A DNA stretch of 13,628 nt from Halomonas sp. (GCA_007135745.1 SLIH01000024.1:1-13628); one strand, 5' to 3'; positions 1 to 6,793 are shown, counted from the stretch's first letter. Notes: generated by a model not told the origin, from the sequence alone. Made by a program: numbers and translations.

Positions 1-936
1 GCTCTGCCGCGCGGCGCCACACCAGTGGATTTCGCCTATGCCATCCATACGGATATTGGCAATGCCTGTGTGGCCTGCCGGGTGAACAAGCAGCTCGCTT
101 CGCTCAGTCAGCCTCTGCATAGCGGCGAAACGGTGGAAGTCATTACTGCACCCGGTGCGAGGCCCAGTCCGGTCTGGCTGAATTTTGTTGTCACTGGCAA
201 GGCGCGCAGCAGCATTCGTCACTTCCTCAAGAACCGTCAGCGCAAGGAGTCCGTGGAGCTGGGTCGCCAGCTTCTGAGCAAGTCTCTGGCCGGTCTTGGT
301 CACAGCCTGGAGGATGTCAGCGAATCACGTATTGAGCGGGTGCTTGAACACAATCAGGCGGAGAGCTTTGAACGGTTGCTGGCTGATATCGGGCTGGGTA
401 ACCGTATGGCCTATATCATTGCCCGCCAACTGGCACCGGTGGATGAGCAGGAGGATCGGGAGACGCGTCAGCTGGAGCAGACCCGAGCCGGCTCCACCAT
501 GACCATTGCCGGCAGCGAGGGGTCGGTAATCCAGTTTGCCGACTGCTGTAAGCCGATTCCGGGAGACCCCATTGTCGGGCGTATGAGCACCGGCGATGGC
601 ATGGTCATCCATTCCGAGAGCTGCGACAAGGTCCGTGAAATTCACGCCAACTCGCCCAATCTGATTTACCTGAGCTGGGCCAAGGACATCACCGATGAGT
701 TCTCCGTCGAGCTCAGAGTGGAACTGGCACGCCGACGTGGTCTGATCGCCGAACTGGCGAATACGGTGACGCTGGCAGAGGCGAACATCGAGCGCATCAA
801 TGTGGATGAGCACGATGCCCATCACAGTGTGATTACCCTCATCATCCATGTCAGAGGACGCAAGCAGCTTGCGCGAATCATGCGCCGTATCCGGGCATTG
901 CGCGCGGTCAAGAACGTGACCCGTGTCCGGCGCTGA
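1..936 (+). CDS. spoT: SpoT, (p)ppGpp synthetase/hydrolase, C-terminal part (5' truncated)
   Basis: This is the regulatory C-terminal half of the bifunctional stringent-response enzyme that hydrolyses and makes (p)ppGpp. The reading frame is open from base 1, so the HD hydrolase and synthetase domains lie outside the window; 311 residues are visible where the E. coli protein has about 700. It opens inside the TGS domain (ALPRGATPVDFAYAIHTDIG, VEVITAPGARPSPVWLNFV). A helical region follows, then the Cys-containing motif FADCCKPIPGD of the CC/zinc-finger-like domain. A terminal ACT/RIS domain ends in VKNVTRVRR, close to the end of enterobacterial SpoT. The GTG at 25 is internal and not the start. 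These domains couple enzyme activity to starvation signals. The gene ends before a terminator and is followed by ridA, a neighbour pair common in Gammaproteobacteria. Identity is secure; SpoT is preferred over RelA because of the ridA neighbour and the C-terminal sequence. Confidence 0.95.
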   Translation, partial: ALPRGATPVDFAYAIHTDIGNACVACRVNKQLASLSQPLHSGETVEVITAPGARPSPVWLNFVVTGKARSSIRHFLKNRQRKESVELGRQLLSKSLAGLGHSLEDVSESRIERVLEHNQAESFERLLADIGLGNRMAYIIARQLAPVDEQEDRETRQLEQTRAGSTMTIAGSEGSVIQFADCCKPIPGDPIVGRMSTGDGMVIHSESCDKVREIHANSPNLIYLSWAKDITDEFSVELRVELARRRGLIAELANTVTLAEANIERINVDEHDAHHSVITLIIHVRGRKQLARIMRRIRALRAVKNVTRVRR

Positions 937-1012
937 GCCACGTAGCCACTGGCTGAATCTGCCCCGGGGCGGTTGACAGATCGCTCTCGGCAGGCGAGCA
1001 TCGCTGTTTTGG

Positions 1013-1041
1013 AAAGGCCGGTCAATCGGCCTTTGTTGTTT
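1013..1041 (+). terminator. Rho-independent terminator after spoT
   Basis: A perfect 8-bp stem, AAAGGCCG (1013-1020) and CGGCCTTT (1027-1034), encloses a 6-base loop and is followed by the T-rich run GTTGTTT. It lies 76 bases after the spoT stop codon and just before ridA. It should end spoT transcripts, so ridA would depend on read-through or on its own promoter downstream. Because the stem is flanked by A's upstream and T's downstream, it may also work on the other strand. Confidence 0.75.
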
Positions 1042-1065
1042 CAGTAGCCAGGACAAAACACCGTC

Positions 1066-1452
1066 ATGACCAACAAATCCGTTATCCAGACTGACAACGC
1101 CCCTCAGGCTATCGGCACCTATTCCCAGGCCGTCAAGGCGGGGGATACCATTTACCTGTCGGGTCAGATTCCGCTGGATCCGGAAACCATGGAGCTGGTG
1201 CCCGGGGGCATCGAGGCACAGATCCGTCGTGTCTTTGACAACCTGCGTGCAGTCTGCGATGCATCCGGTGGCAGTATCCAGGACATGGTCAAGCTCAATA
1301 TTTACCTGACGGATATGGCGCATTTCCCCAACGTCAACGAGGTCATGGCCACCGTCTTCAAAGAGCCCTATCCGGCCCGCGCTGCCATCGGCGTCGCCGC
1401 CCTCCCAAAAGGCGCCATGGTGGAGATGGATGGGGTGATGGTTCTGAAGTGA
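1066..1452 (+). CDS. ridA: RidA family enamine/imine deaminase (YjgF/YER057c/UK114)
   Basis: RidA is a small cytosolic enzyme that hydrolyses reactive 2-aminoacrylate and related enamines/imines released by PLP-dependent dehydratases, protecting PLP enzymes. The 128-residue length is normal for the family. Visible family features are [13 protein letters not shown] near the N-terminus, LSGQIPLDP at 31-39, the [10 protein letters not shown] strand region, Asn91, and the catalytic Arg105 in PARAAIGV. Glu120 aligns with the conserved E. coli Glu120. Position 107 is Ala where E. coli has Cys107; other members tolerate this. The ATG at 1066 has an AGGA (1050-1053) at a rather long distance of 12 bases. 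The family forms trimers. It stands alone behind the spoT terminator and is convergent with the exonuclease gene. The exact in vivo substrate cannot be read from sequence. Confidence 0.93.
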   Translation: MTNKSVIQTDNAPQAIGTYSQAVKAGDTIYLSGQIPLDPETMELVPGGIEAQIRRVFDNLRAVCDASGGSIQDMVKLNIYLTDMAHFPNVNEVMATVFKEPYPARAAIGVAALPKGAMVEMDGVMVLK

Positions 1453-1455
1453 ATT

Positions 1456-1512
1456 GGTTTCAGGTTACAGGTCTCAGGTCACAAGTTAGCCACACCTGCA
1501 ACCTGTAACCTA
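1456..1512. repeat. Inverted heptamer-repeat element between convergent ridA and exonuclease genes
   Basis: On the plus strand four head-to-tail 7-mers, GGTTTCA, GGTTACA, GGTCTCA and GGTCACA, run from 1456 to 1483. On the minus strand GGTTACA (1510-1504), GGTTGCA (1503-1497) and GGTGTGG (1496-1490) run toward them. The two blocks give a perfect 11-bp inverted repeat, AGGTTACAGGT (1462-1472) and ACCTGTAACCT (1501-1511), around a 28-base loop. It fills almost the whole 57-base gap between the two stop codons, and the right arm overlaps the TAG stop of the exonuclease (1512-1510). RNA from either strand would fold, so it could end or protect both transcripts. No classical T-run follows. It may be a copy of a dispersed REP-like family, which one window cannot show. 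Confidence 0.7.
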
Positions 1513-2193
1513 TAAACAATCCCCCACCTTCGGCCCCCGTCCCCCGAAATGCCTCGCCCAGGCCATAAACAGCTCCGCGCAGGATATGGCGTCGGTCAGC
1601 GCGTTGTGGACCGGGTAGTCGGGGAGATTGTAGCGGCGCCGACACTCCGTCAGGCGTAATGCACCTTTGCGAATACCTTCCTGGCGGCGTGAAAGGCGTC
1701 GCCGCTCCAGTGCCAGGGTGTCTGCCATCGGAAGAATCCAGGGAAACCCGAACTGTTCCTGATAGGCGACCCGTAGGAATCCCTCGTCCAGTGGCCGGTG
1801 ATGAACCACCGGTATGCGGTTGATGAGCGCTTGTGCCAGCGCCAGCAGTGCGCTACCGAGCTCAACGCCGTGCTCAAGGTCTGTATCCCGGATCTGGTGA
1901 ATCGTGGCGCTGTTGCCGACCAGGTTGCGGCTGTCGATGAGGAGGTGGCGGGCCGTGTCCAGCTTGATGCTGCCCCTCTCGATAGCGACCCAGCCCATGC
2001 TGACGATGTAGCCGTGGAGTGGTTCCAGACCTGTTGTCTCAAGATCCAGGGCCAGCCAGGACTGCGCGCTCCAGTGTTGGTTGGAATGGGGCAGGCTTGA
2101 TTCCAGTAGTGCATCCAGTGAGGGTTCCCGGTATGGATGACGGGCATAGCGCTTGCGGGCGGCGTTGTGACGCAGGCGCTGTAGAATCATCAC
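1510..2193 (-). CDS. DnaQ-type 3'-5' exonuclease (DEDDh family)
   Basis: A 227-residue protein of the DEDDh exonuclease superfamily, like the proofreading epsilon subunit of DNA polymerase III. Motif ExoI is LALDLETTGL with Asp50 and Glu52. ExoII is VVHHRPLDEGFL with Asp136; the usual Asn of HNxxFD is Arg here. ExoIII is VHNALTDAISCAEL with His196 and Asp201. All four metal ligands and the catalytic His are therefore present and activity is expected. About 45 residues precede ExoI, more than in DnaQ. The GTG start (2193-2191) overlaps the TGA of the upstream DUF294 gene as GTGA; an ATG one codon later is the alternative. This indicates translational coupling. It is the last gene of the symporter operon. 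A housekeeping DnaQ role is unlikely from this context; an accessory DNA or oligonucleotide exonuclease is more probable. The substrate is unknown. Confidence 0.85.
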   Translation of the reverse strand: MMILQRLRHNAARKRYARHPYREPSLDALLESSLPHSNQHWSAQSWLALDLETTGLEPLHGYIVSMGWVAIERGSIKLDTARHLLIDSRNLVGNSATIHQIRDTDLEHGVELGSALLALAQALINRIPVVHHRPLDEGFLRVAYQEQFGFPWILPMADTLALERRRLSRRQEGIRKGALRLTECRRRYNLPDYPVHNALTDAISCAELFMAWARHFGGRGPKVGDCL

Positions 2194-4046
2194 CCCAGGC
2201 CCTGGCGGTACTGTGTCCGGATGGATTTCTGCGCTGTATCGACAATGCGGAAGGCGTCACGCAGTTGCTCTCGAGCCAGCTTGGGCAGCTTGCGCGGGTT
2301 GCAGTGGTTGCTCAACGGTTCGCCTTCACTGATCTGGTTGGCCTGCACCTGCAGGCGCACCTGCATAAGGAACCGCAGCGCATCCTGCAGGTTGCGACTG
2401 TCGTATCGGCTCATGTGCCGGCCGCGGACCAGAAGTTGCAGGCGTTCGAGGGTGTTTACCTCACTGATTCCGGCGCTGAGCGCTCGCAAACGCACGATTT
2501 CGACGATCGGGAGTATGCCCCGCTTCTTCAGGTTCAGGTTGTCCTTGTGCTCTCCGTCGCGCTCCACAACGAAGCGGCGGAAAATCCCGAGTGGGGGTGA
2601 TTCATTCAGCACGTTGGAAGCCAGTGCGGCCTGGAAAATGGTGCTTTCGCGCACGCGATGGAGCATATGGCTTTGCAGTTGGCTGGCCAGTTCCATATCG
2701 CCATAGATGCCCCGAATGTCGAACGCAATGCTGATTTTCATGACGGACTGGGGCGTCGGGGATGTGATCCAGCGGTCCACGGTGTCGCGCCACTGTCGCA
2801 GGGTTTTCCGCCAGTAAGGGTTCTGAGCCATGACGTCCCCGGGGCAGAAGACGTAACCGCAGCTGTCCAGTCCCGTGCAGACCTGTTCGGTGAGTTTGCT
2901 GAAGTAATCGAGCTGTTCCTCAGTGACCTGATCGCTGATGATGAGCGCATTGTCCTGATCGGCATTGAGCAGTTGCTCTGCCCGTGCCTGGGAACCAAAG
3001 CCGAGCCAGCAGAAGGGGACGGGCGCTTCCCCCAGCTCGCTCATTGCCAGTTCGATCAAGCGCCGGGTGACCGTATCGCTGATCGCCGTCAGAATGTGGC
3101 TGACCTGGTCAGCCGGAACGCCGTCATCGCTCCAGTGAACGAGAAAGTCGGGGACATCCCGCAGGACCTGTTTTATACCGTCAACGCACTCCTGACGCGA
3201 AAGGCGCTGCACCAGGTAGACGGGATCGTTCTGTCGCGCGGTGATCAGATCCGAGGTGGTGAGAATGCCGACGGTCTGGTTCCCACGTTGAACCGGAAGG
3301 TGGTGCAGGCCATTTCGGGTCATCAGAAGTGTGGCGTCGAAGAGCGTGCCTTTCTCCTCCACGGTGATGGGGTTCGGGGACATGATTTCGTGTATGGCTA
3401 CACGGCCGTCGCGTCCCCGCGCCAATACCCGGGTACGGAGATCGCGGTCGGTGACAATGCCGACCAGTTGGTCCTTGTCCAGCACCAGGGCAGACGACAC
3501 CCGCCGCCTGGCCATGATCTGTGCCACTTCGCTTACCGTGGCATTAACCGGTGTGGTGACAAGGTCTGTTGCCATGAGCCCCTTGAGGGGATGAAGCATT
3601 TCACCGGGCGACACCATACGCCTTGTGGCGCGGAACAATCGCCGGCTGCGTTGTCCGTGGAAAAAGCGATCAAAGTCGCGATGGCGACTGCGCAGGTCCT
3701 GATAGACTTCGCGGGGCAGAAAATACAGCAGGCTGTCTTCGATCAGCACGGCCCGGATGCCCGGTTCTTCCTGCAGCAATCCTGAGAGATTGAAACTTTC
3801 CCCCTCAGCCAGGCGATCAAGCAACTCATCTTCCTGGTTGCGTAACTCTACAGCCCCACTGCGCAGGATGCGCAGACCCTGCTCCGGTGTTTCCTGGTCA
3901 AATACGTGACCGTTTCGGAAATAGCCGATCTCCATCTTTCGTACCACCGCCTCGAGTTCGTCCTCGGGCAATGCACTGAACGGCAGTGTATGGCGGATAA
4001 AATCGGCTATGGCCGCAAGTTCGGGAGACAGGGTGTTTTCATCCAT
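2190..4046 (-). CDS. cNMP-binding / tandem CBS / DUF294 nucleotidyltransferase-like protein
   Basis: A cytosolic 618-residue signalling-type protein. Residues about 15-130 resemble a cyclic-nucleotide-binding fold ending in LLYFLPREVY. The phosphate-cassette residues Gly82-Glu83 and Arg98-Ala99 can be found, but their spacing is longer than in CAP, so cNMP binding is uncertain. Residues about 155-275 are two CBS motifs (LVGIVTDRDLRTRVLA; TVGILTTSDLI), which usually bind adenine nucleotides. Residues about 300-450 are a DUF294 nucleotidyltransferase-like domain related to the GlnD N-terminus, with GFGSQARAEQLLNADQDNAL carrying Gly351-Ser352, Asp363 and Asp365 of the GS...DxD active site. Residues about 470-618 are the DUF294 C-terminal helical domain. 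The ATG (4046-4044) overlaps the preceding TGA by one base (TGATG), and the 3' end overlaps the exonuclease start. The catalytic motif is intact, so transfer activity is plausible, but substrate and target are unknown. Confidence 0.88.
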   Translation of the reverse strand: MDENTLSPELAAIADFIRHTLPFSALPEDELEAVVRKMEIGYFRNGHVFDQETPEQGLRILRSGAVELRNQEDELLDRLAEGESFNLSGLLQEEPGIRAVLIEDSLLYFLPREVYQDLRSRHRDFDRFFHGQRSRRLFRATRRMVSPGEMLHPLKGLMATDLVTTPVNATVSEVAQIMARRRVSSALVLDKDQLVGIVTDRDLRTRVLARGRDGRVAIHEIMSPNPITVEEKGTLFDATLLMTRNGLHHLPVQRGNQTVGILTTSDLITARQNDPVYLVQRLSRQECVDGIKQVLRDVPDFLVHWSDDGVPADQVSHILTAISDTVTRRLIELAMSELGEAPVPFCWLGFGSQARAEQLLNADQDNALIISDQVTEEQLDYFSKLTEQVCTGLDSCGYVFCPGDVMAQNPYWRKTLRQWRDTVDRWITSPTPQSVMKISIAFDIRGIYGDMELASQLQSHMLHRVRESTIFQAALASNVLNESPPLGIFRRFVVERDGEHKDNLNLKKRGILPIVEIVRLRALSAGISEVNTLERLQLLVRGRHMSRYDSRNLQDALRFLMQVRLQVQANQISEGEPLSNHCNPRKLPKLAREQLRDAFRIVDTAQKSIRTQYRQGLG

Positions 4047-4537
4047 CAGCGGAAATCCTTGCCAAAGCTGGTCTGGTATTCAATGAAACCTGTTGTGGTT
4101 TCACCGTAATACAGTGCCCCCTGGGCTTTTGCAACCAGTCTCAGTTCAGCATCGGTGGATGGAGCCTTGTTCAGGGGCAATGTCCATTGCTGCCGGTCAT
4201 CATCCAGATTGCTCAGGGCGCTGGGTTGTTCACCGTTTTCGTCATCCTGGACCCAGGCGGCTCGGACGCCTTCCAGAGGAAATTCAGACTTCAGATGGAG
4301 CACGGTGTCACCGGCCTGATTTTCACTGATCTGGATCCGGAGCTCGAAGTTCCCGTTTGAAAGGGTGCACAGCCCGCTTTCGTACCGGCAGTTTGACGCG
4401 GCTGCCAGCTTGTACTGGCCACCTTCCCGGGCAGTCTCAGGTTCCTCGCTCACGGCAAAATCCACTGCGAAGTAACCCAGTATAGCCAATACCGGCGCGA
4501 CCAGCATGGCCGTGATGAAGTGTTTGTTGCTCAGCAT
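4046..4537 (-). CDS. Membrane-anchored protein of unknown function in the symporter operon
   Basis: A 163-residue protein that I do not recognise. It has a short N-terminus with Lys5 and one hydrophobic segment at about residues 8-29 (FITAMLVAPVLAILGYFAVDF). The remaining ~130 residues are polar, acidic and probably periplasmic. Cys50 and Cys57 are close together and could form a disulphide. The soluble part is rich in alternating hydrophobic residues (FELRIQI, TVLHLKSEF, AELRLVAKA), which suggests a beta-sandwich. There is no lipobox, so the first segment is an anchor or an uncleaved signal. The ATG is preceded by GGGAGA with 8-9 bases of spacing. It follows the symporter by 71 bases and overlaps the DUF294 gene by one base, so it belongs to the same operon. 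Its place suggests help to the transporter or a periplasmic sensing role, but that is inference. Confidence 0.75.
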   Translation of the reverse strand: MLSNKHFITAMLVAPVLAILGYFAVDFAVSEEPETAREGGQYKLAAASNCRYESGLCTLSNGNFELRIQISENQAGDTVLHLKSEFPLEGVRAAWVQDDENGEQPSALSNLDDDRQQWTLPLNKAPSTDAELRLVAKAQGALYYGETTTGFIEYQTSFGKDFR

Positions 4538-4551
4538 GTGGAAATCTCCCG

Positions 4552-4596
4552 ATCAGTTTGCTGATACTCGGGCGGGCGCCGTATGCGACGCCCGCC
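4552..4596 (-). other. Two stem-loops between symporter gene and downstream operon genes
   Basis: In the 71-base gap after the symporter stop codon, a perfect 8-bp GC-only stem, GGCGGGCG (4571-4578) with CGCCCGCC (4589-4596), encloses a 10-base loop. A second, weaker stem, ATCAG (4552-4556) with CTGAT (4561-4565), follows it in the direction of transcription, just before the Shine-Dalgarno of the 163-residue protein. No T-run follows the strong stem, so it is not a standard terminator. It is better explained as a processing or stabilising hairpin that sets different mRNA levels for the transporter and the signalling genes. Confidence 0.6.
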
Positions 4597-4608
4597 GCTG
4601 TTGCTTCG

Positions 4609-6342
4609 TCAATGCACATCCGGAGCCAGTCGCGCGCCCACAGGCACCCTGACATCATCCACCAGATCCTGAATGTATTGTGGTGGCGGTGCAGTGAGTT
4701 TGGACACAGTAATGGCTACGGTGAAGTTGACGATGGCCCCGACTGCACCGAACGCGTTGGGCTCGATACCGAAGAACCAGTTGGCTGGCATGGGGCCGAG
4801 GAAAGATGTGCTGTCGATAAAGAACACGCCCATGTGCTGGAAAACATACAGCAGATTGACGATGAGACCAGCCAGCATCCCGGCAATAACACCCTCCCGG
4901 TTGGCGCGCTTGTAGAATATGCCGAGCATCAGCGCCGGGAACAGGGTGGCGGCAGCGATCCCGAAGGCCAGCGCCACGGTGCCGGCAGCGAAATCCGGTG
5001 GGTTGTAGCCCAGATACCCGGCCACGGCAATGGCGCCGGCCATGGATATGCGTCCGGCCAGCAGCTCCTGTTTCTCCGATATGTTGGGTCGGAACACCCC
5101 TTTCAGCAGGTCATGGGATATCGCCGAGGAGATGGCCAGCAACAGCCCCGCTGCGGTGGAAAGTGCGGCAGCCAGCCCGCCGGCGGCGACCAGGGCAATG
5201 ATCCAGCTTGGTAGCCCGGCAATCTCCGGGTTGGCCAGTACAATGATGTCCCGGTCCAGCCGCACCATCTCGTTGACTGTTTCGTCCGCCGAGTAATGGA
5301 TGAGGCCATCGCCGGTCTTGTCCTCAAACTTGAGTAGCCCGGTCTGTTCCCAGTTCTTGAACCACTGGGGGCGGTCCTCATACGAAAGCGCCGTTTCCGG
5401 GCTGGTCCCCAGGGTGTCCGCCAGATTCAGCCTTGCCATGCCGGCAACGGCTGGCGCGGTGGTGTAGAGAATGGCGATGAACAGCAGCGCGTAGCCTGCG
5501 GAGGAGCGTGCGTCACGCACCTTGGGTACCGTGAAGAAGCGGATGATGACGTGCGGAAGACCCGCGGTGCCGATCATCAGGCTGAGCGTGTAGAAGGTCA
5601 TGTTCAGACGACTGACCCCTTCCGTGGCGGTATATTCCCGGAAGCCGAGTTCGGTCACCACCTGATCCAGTCGATCCAGAACGTAGGTGCCGTTGTCCAC
5701 CAGGGCCGCCCCGAGGCCCAGCTGCGGCAGGGCATAGCCGGTCATCTGCAGAGAGATGAAGATTGCGGGGATTGTGTAGGCGAGAATCATTACGCAGTAC
5801 TGTGCAATCTGGGTGTAGGTGATGCCTTTCATGCCACCCATGACGGCGTAGAAGAAAACAATGATCATGCCGATGGTCAGGCCGGTGTTGTAGTCCACCT
5901 CCAGAAAGCGCGAGAAAGCCACGCCGGTACCGGTCATCTGACCGATGACGTAGGTGAGGGAGGCCAGTATCAGACAGATCACCGCAATGACGCGGGCGGT
6001 CTTCGAGTAGTAGCGGTCACCGATGAACTCGGGCACCGTGAATTTTCCGAACTTGCGCAGATAGGGCGCCAGCAGCATGGCCAGTAGCACAAAGCCCCCG
6101 GTCCAGCCCATGAGAAACACCGAGCCTTCATAGCCCATCCAGGCAATCATGCCCGCCATGGAGATAAAGCTCGCGGCCGACATCCAGTCCGCGGCCGTGG
6201 CCATTCCGTTGGCGACGGGATGGACGCCTTTTGAAGCAACGTAGAATTCCTTGGTAGAGCCCGCCCTGCAATAGATGGCGATACCGATATAGAGGGCAAA
6301 GGTGAGCCCCACCACAATGTAGATAAGCGTTTGCTGTTCCAT
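4609..6342 (-). CDS. Sodium:solute symporter large subunit, VC_2705-type (ActP-like)
   Basis: A 577-residue inner-membrane transporter of the SSS/SLC5 family, expected to import a small carboxylate, most likely acetate, with Na+. About 13 hydrophobic segments are visible, starting with IYIVVGLTFALYIGIAIYC. GMATAADWMSAASFISMAGM at 46-65 is typical of the first core helix. GGLAAALSTAAGLLLAISSA at 388-407 is the characteristic core helix carrying the Ser/Thr residues near the Na2 site. A hydrophilic insertion at about 305-378 (including WFKNWEQTGLLKFEDKTGDG) distinguishes the VC_2705 subfamily from E. coli ActP. The protein is made together with a DUF4212 small subunit encoded 11 bases upstream. 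TAAGGAG (6356-6350) is its Shine-Dalgarno and also contains the small subunit's stop codon, so the two are tightly coupled. The acetate assignment rests mainly on the divergent acs gene. Confidence 0.93.
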   Translation of the reverse strand: MEQQTLIYIVVGLTFALYIGIAIYCRAGSTKEFYVASKGVHPVANGMATAADWMSAASFISMAGMIAWMGYEGSVFLMGWTGGFVLLAMLLAPYLRKFGKFTVPEFIGDRYYSKTARVIAVICLILASLTYVIGQMTGTGVAFSRFLEVDYNTGLTIGMIIVFFYAVMGGMKGITYTQIAQYCVMILAYTIPAIFISLQMTGYALPQLGLGAALVDNGTYVLDRLDQVVTELGFREYTATEGVSRLNMTFYTLSLMIGTAGLPHVIIRFFTVPKVRDARSSAGYALLFIAILYTTAPAVAGMARLNLADTLGTSPETALSYEDRPQWFKNWEQTGLLKFEDKTGDGLIHYSADETVNEMVRLDRDIIVLANPEIAGLPSWIIALVAAGGLAAALSTAAGLLLAISSAISHDLLKGVFRPNISEKQELLAGRISMAGAIAVAGYLGYNPPDFAAGTVALAFGIAAATLFPALMLGIFYKRANREGVIAGMLAGLIVNLLYVFQHMGVFFIDSTSFLGPMPANWFFGIEPNAFGAVGAIVNFTVAITVSKLTAPPPQYIQDLVDDVRVPVGARLAPDVH

Positions 6343-6353
6343 GGTGAGGCTCC

Positions 6354-6641
6354 TTACTGTTCGGTGGGTTCGTCGTCGAGTTCTTCCACGCCGTACCTGC
6401 GGTCAAGGCGTGTCATGAGTCGTGCGTAGACGAAGATCAGAACCACAAAGGTGTAAATGGACCCCTGCTGCGCAAACCAGAAACCCAGTGGGTAGCCTCC
6501 GATCGCATAGGCATTCAGCTGTTCCGCGAACAGGATGCCGGCGCCGTAGGACACAGACGCCCAGACCACGATCAGGACAGCGACAATGCGCAGGTTGTCC
6601 CTCCAGTAGGCTTTTTTGAGTGCTTCATTCTTGAATGGCAT
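6354..6641 (-). CDS. DUF4212 sodium:solute symporter small subunit
   Basis: A 95-residue membrane protein with two hydrophobic segments, at about 17-39 (LRIVAVLIVVWASVSYGAGI) and about 50-73 (YPLGFWFAQQGSIYTFVVLI). The charged C-terminal tail is RLDRRYGVEELDDEPTEQ. The short N-terminus with KKAYWRDNLR, the GYPLGFWFAQQGSI motif and YARLMTRLDRRYGV are typical of the small partner of VC_2705-type symporters. This family differs from DUF485/YjcH, the partner of E. coli ActP. The ATG (6641-6639) is preceded by a strong Shine-Dalgarno, AAAGGGGGAG (6657-6648), at 6 bases. It is the first gene of the five-gene minus-strand operon and is divergent from acs. It probably assists assembly or activity of the large subunit; the mechanism is not known to me. 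Confidence 0.92.
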   Translation of the reverse strand: MPFKNEALKKAYWRDNLRIVAVLIVVWASVSYGAGILFAEQLNAYAIGGYPLGFWFAQQGSIYTFVVLIFVYARLMTRLDRRYGVEELDDEPTEQ

Positions 6642-6720
6642 GGGTCACTCCCCCTTTCTGCTGTTGTTGTCCGGTTTGCCGGTTACTACTCAGCATCAGG
6701 GGAGGCGCGGCGGTGTGCCA

Positions 6721-6736
6721 TTCGACTTTGGTCTAA
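6721..6736. promoter_or_regulatory. Candidate operator 1 (imperfect 6-4-6 palindrome) for the symporter operon
   Basis: TTCGAC-TTTG-GTCTAA matches the perfect palindrome at 6776-6793 in half-site sequence and 4-base spacer, with one changed base in the left arm. Its near edge is 79 bases from the start codon of the DUF4212 gene. Read on the minus strand, the near arm gives TCGAAT at a possible -10 position. It is inferred to be a binding site for the LuxR-type regulator encoded nearby, because those proteins bind short inverted repeats as dimers. Confidence 0.5.
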
Positions 6737-6775
6737 GGTGAGATAATTTGACTAAAAAACAAAAAGTTAGGGTGC

Positions 6776-6793
6776 ATTAGACTATGGTCTAAT
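6776..6793. promoter_or_regulatory. Candidate operator 2 (perfect 7-4-7 palindrome) for acs
   Basis: ATTAGAC-TATG-GTCTAAT is a perfect inverted repeat. The core 6-bp arms end 78 bases before the acs ATG, almost the same distance as operator 1 from its gene. The right arm contains TCTAAT (6788-6793), one mismatch from the sigma-70 -10 consensus. There is no good -35 upstream, as expected for a promoter that needs an activator. The A-tracts at 6754-6765 sit 9-20 bases upstream and could act as an UP element or bend. A role for CrbR is inferred from context. Confidence 0.55.

Noticed and set aside
973..1001. Perfect TTGACA (973-978) with GAGCAT 17 bases downstream as a ridA promoter.
   Set aside because: The -10 matches only 3 of 6 bases, and transcription from it would run at once into the terminator at 1013-1041 before reaching ridA.
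325..1323. Long minus-strand frame opposite spoT and ridA.
   Set aside because: It crosses two well-supported genes and a terminator and has no domain-like sequence.
1456..1512. CRISPR-like short array.
   Set aside because: The units are 7 bases long with no spacers and occur in inverted blocks, so it is not a CRISPR array.
2658..3785. Long plus-strand frame opposite the DUF294 gene.
   Set aside because: The minus strand encodes clear CBS and nucleotidyltransferase motifs there; the plus-strand product is low-quality sequence without a family signature.
6715..6720. TGGCAC on the minus strand, like a sigma-54 -24 element for the symporter operon.
   Set aside because: No TTGC-type -12 element is present at the required spacing; the nearest GC dinucleotides are off by one base and there is no sigma-54 activator gene in view.
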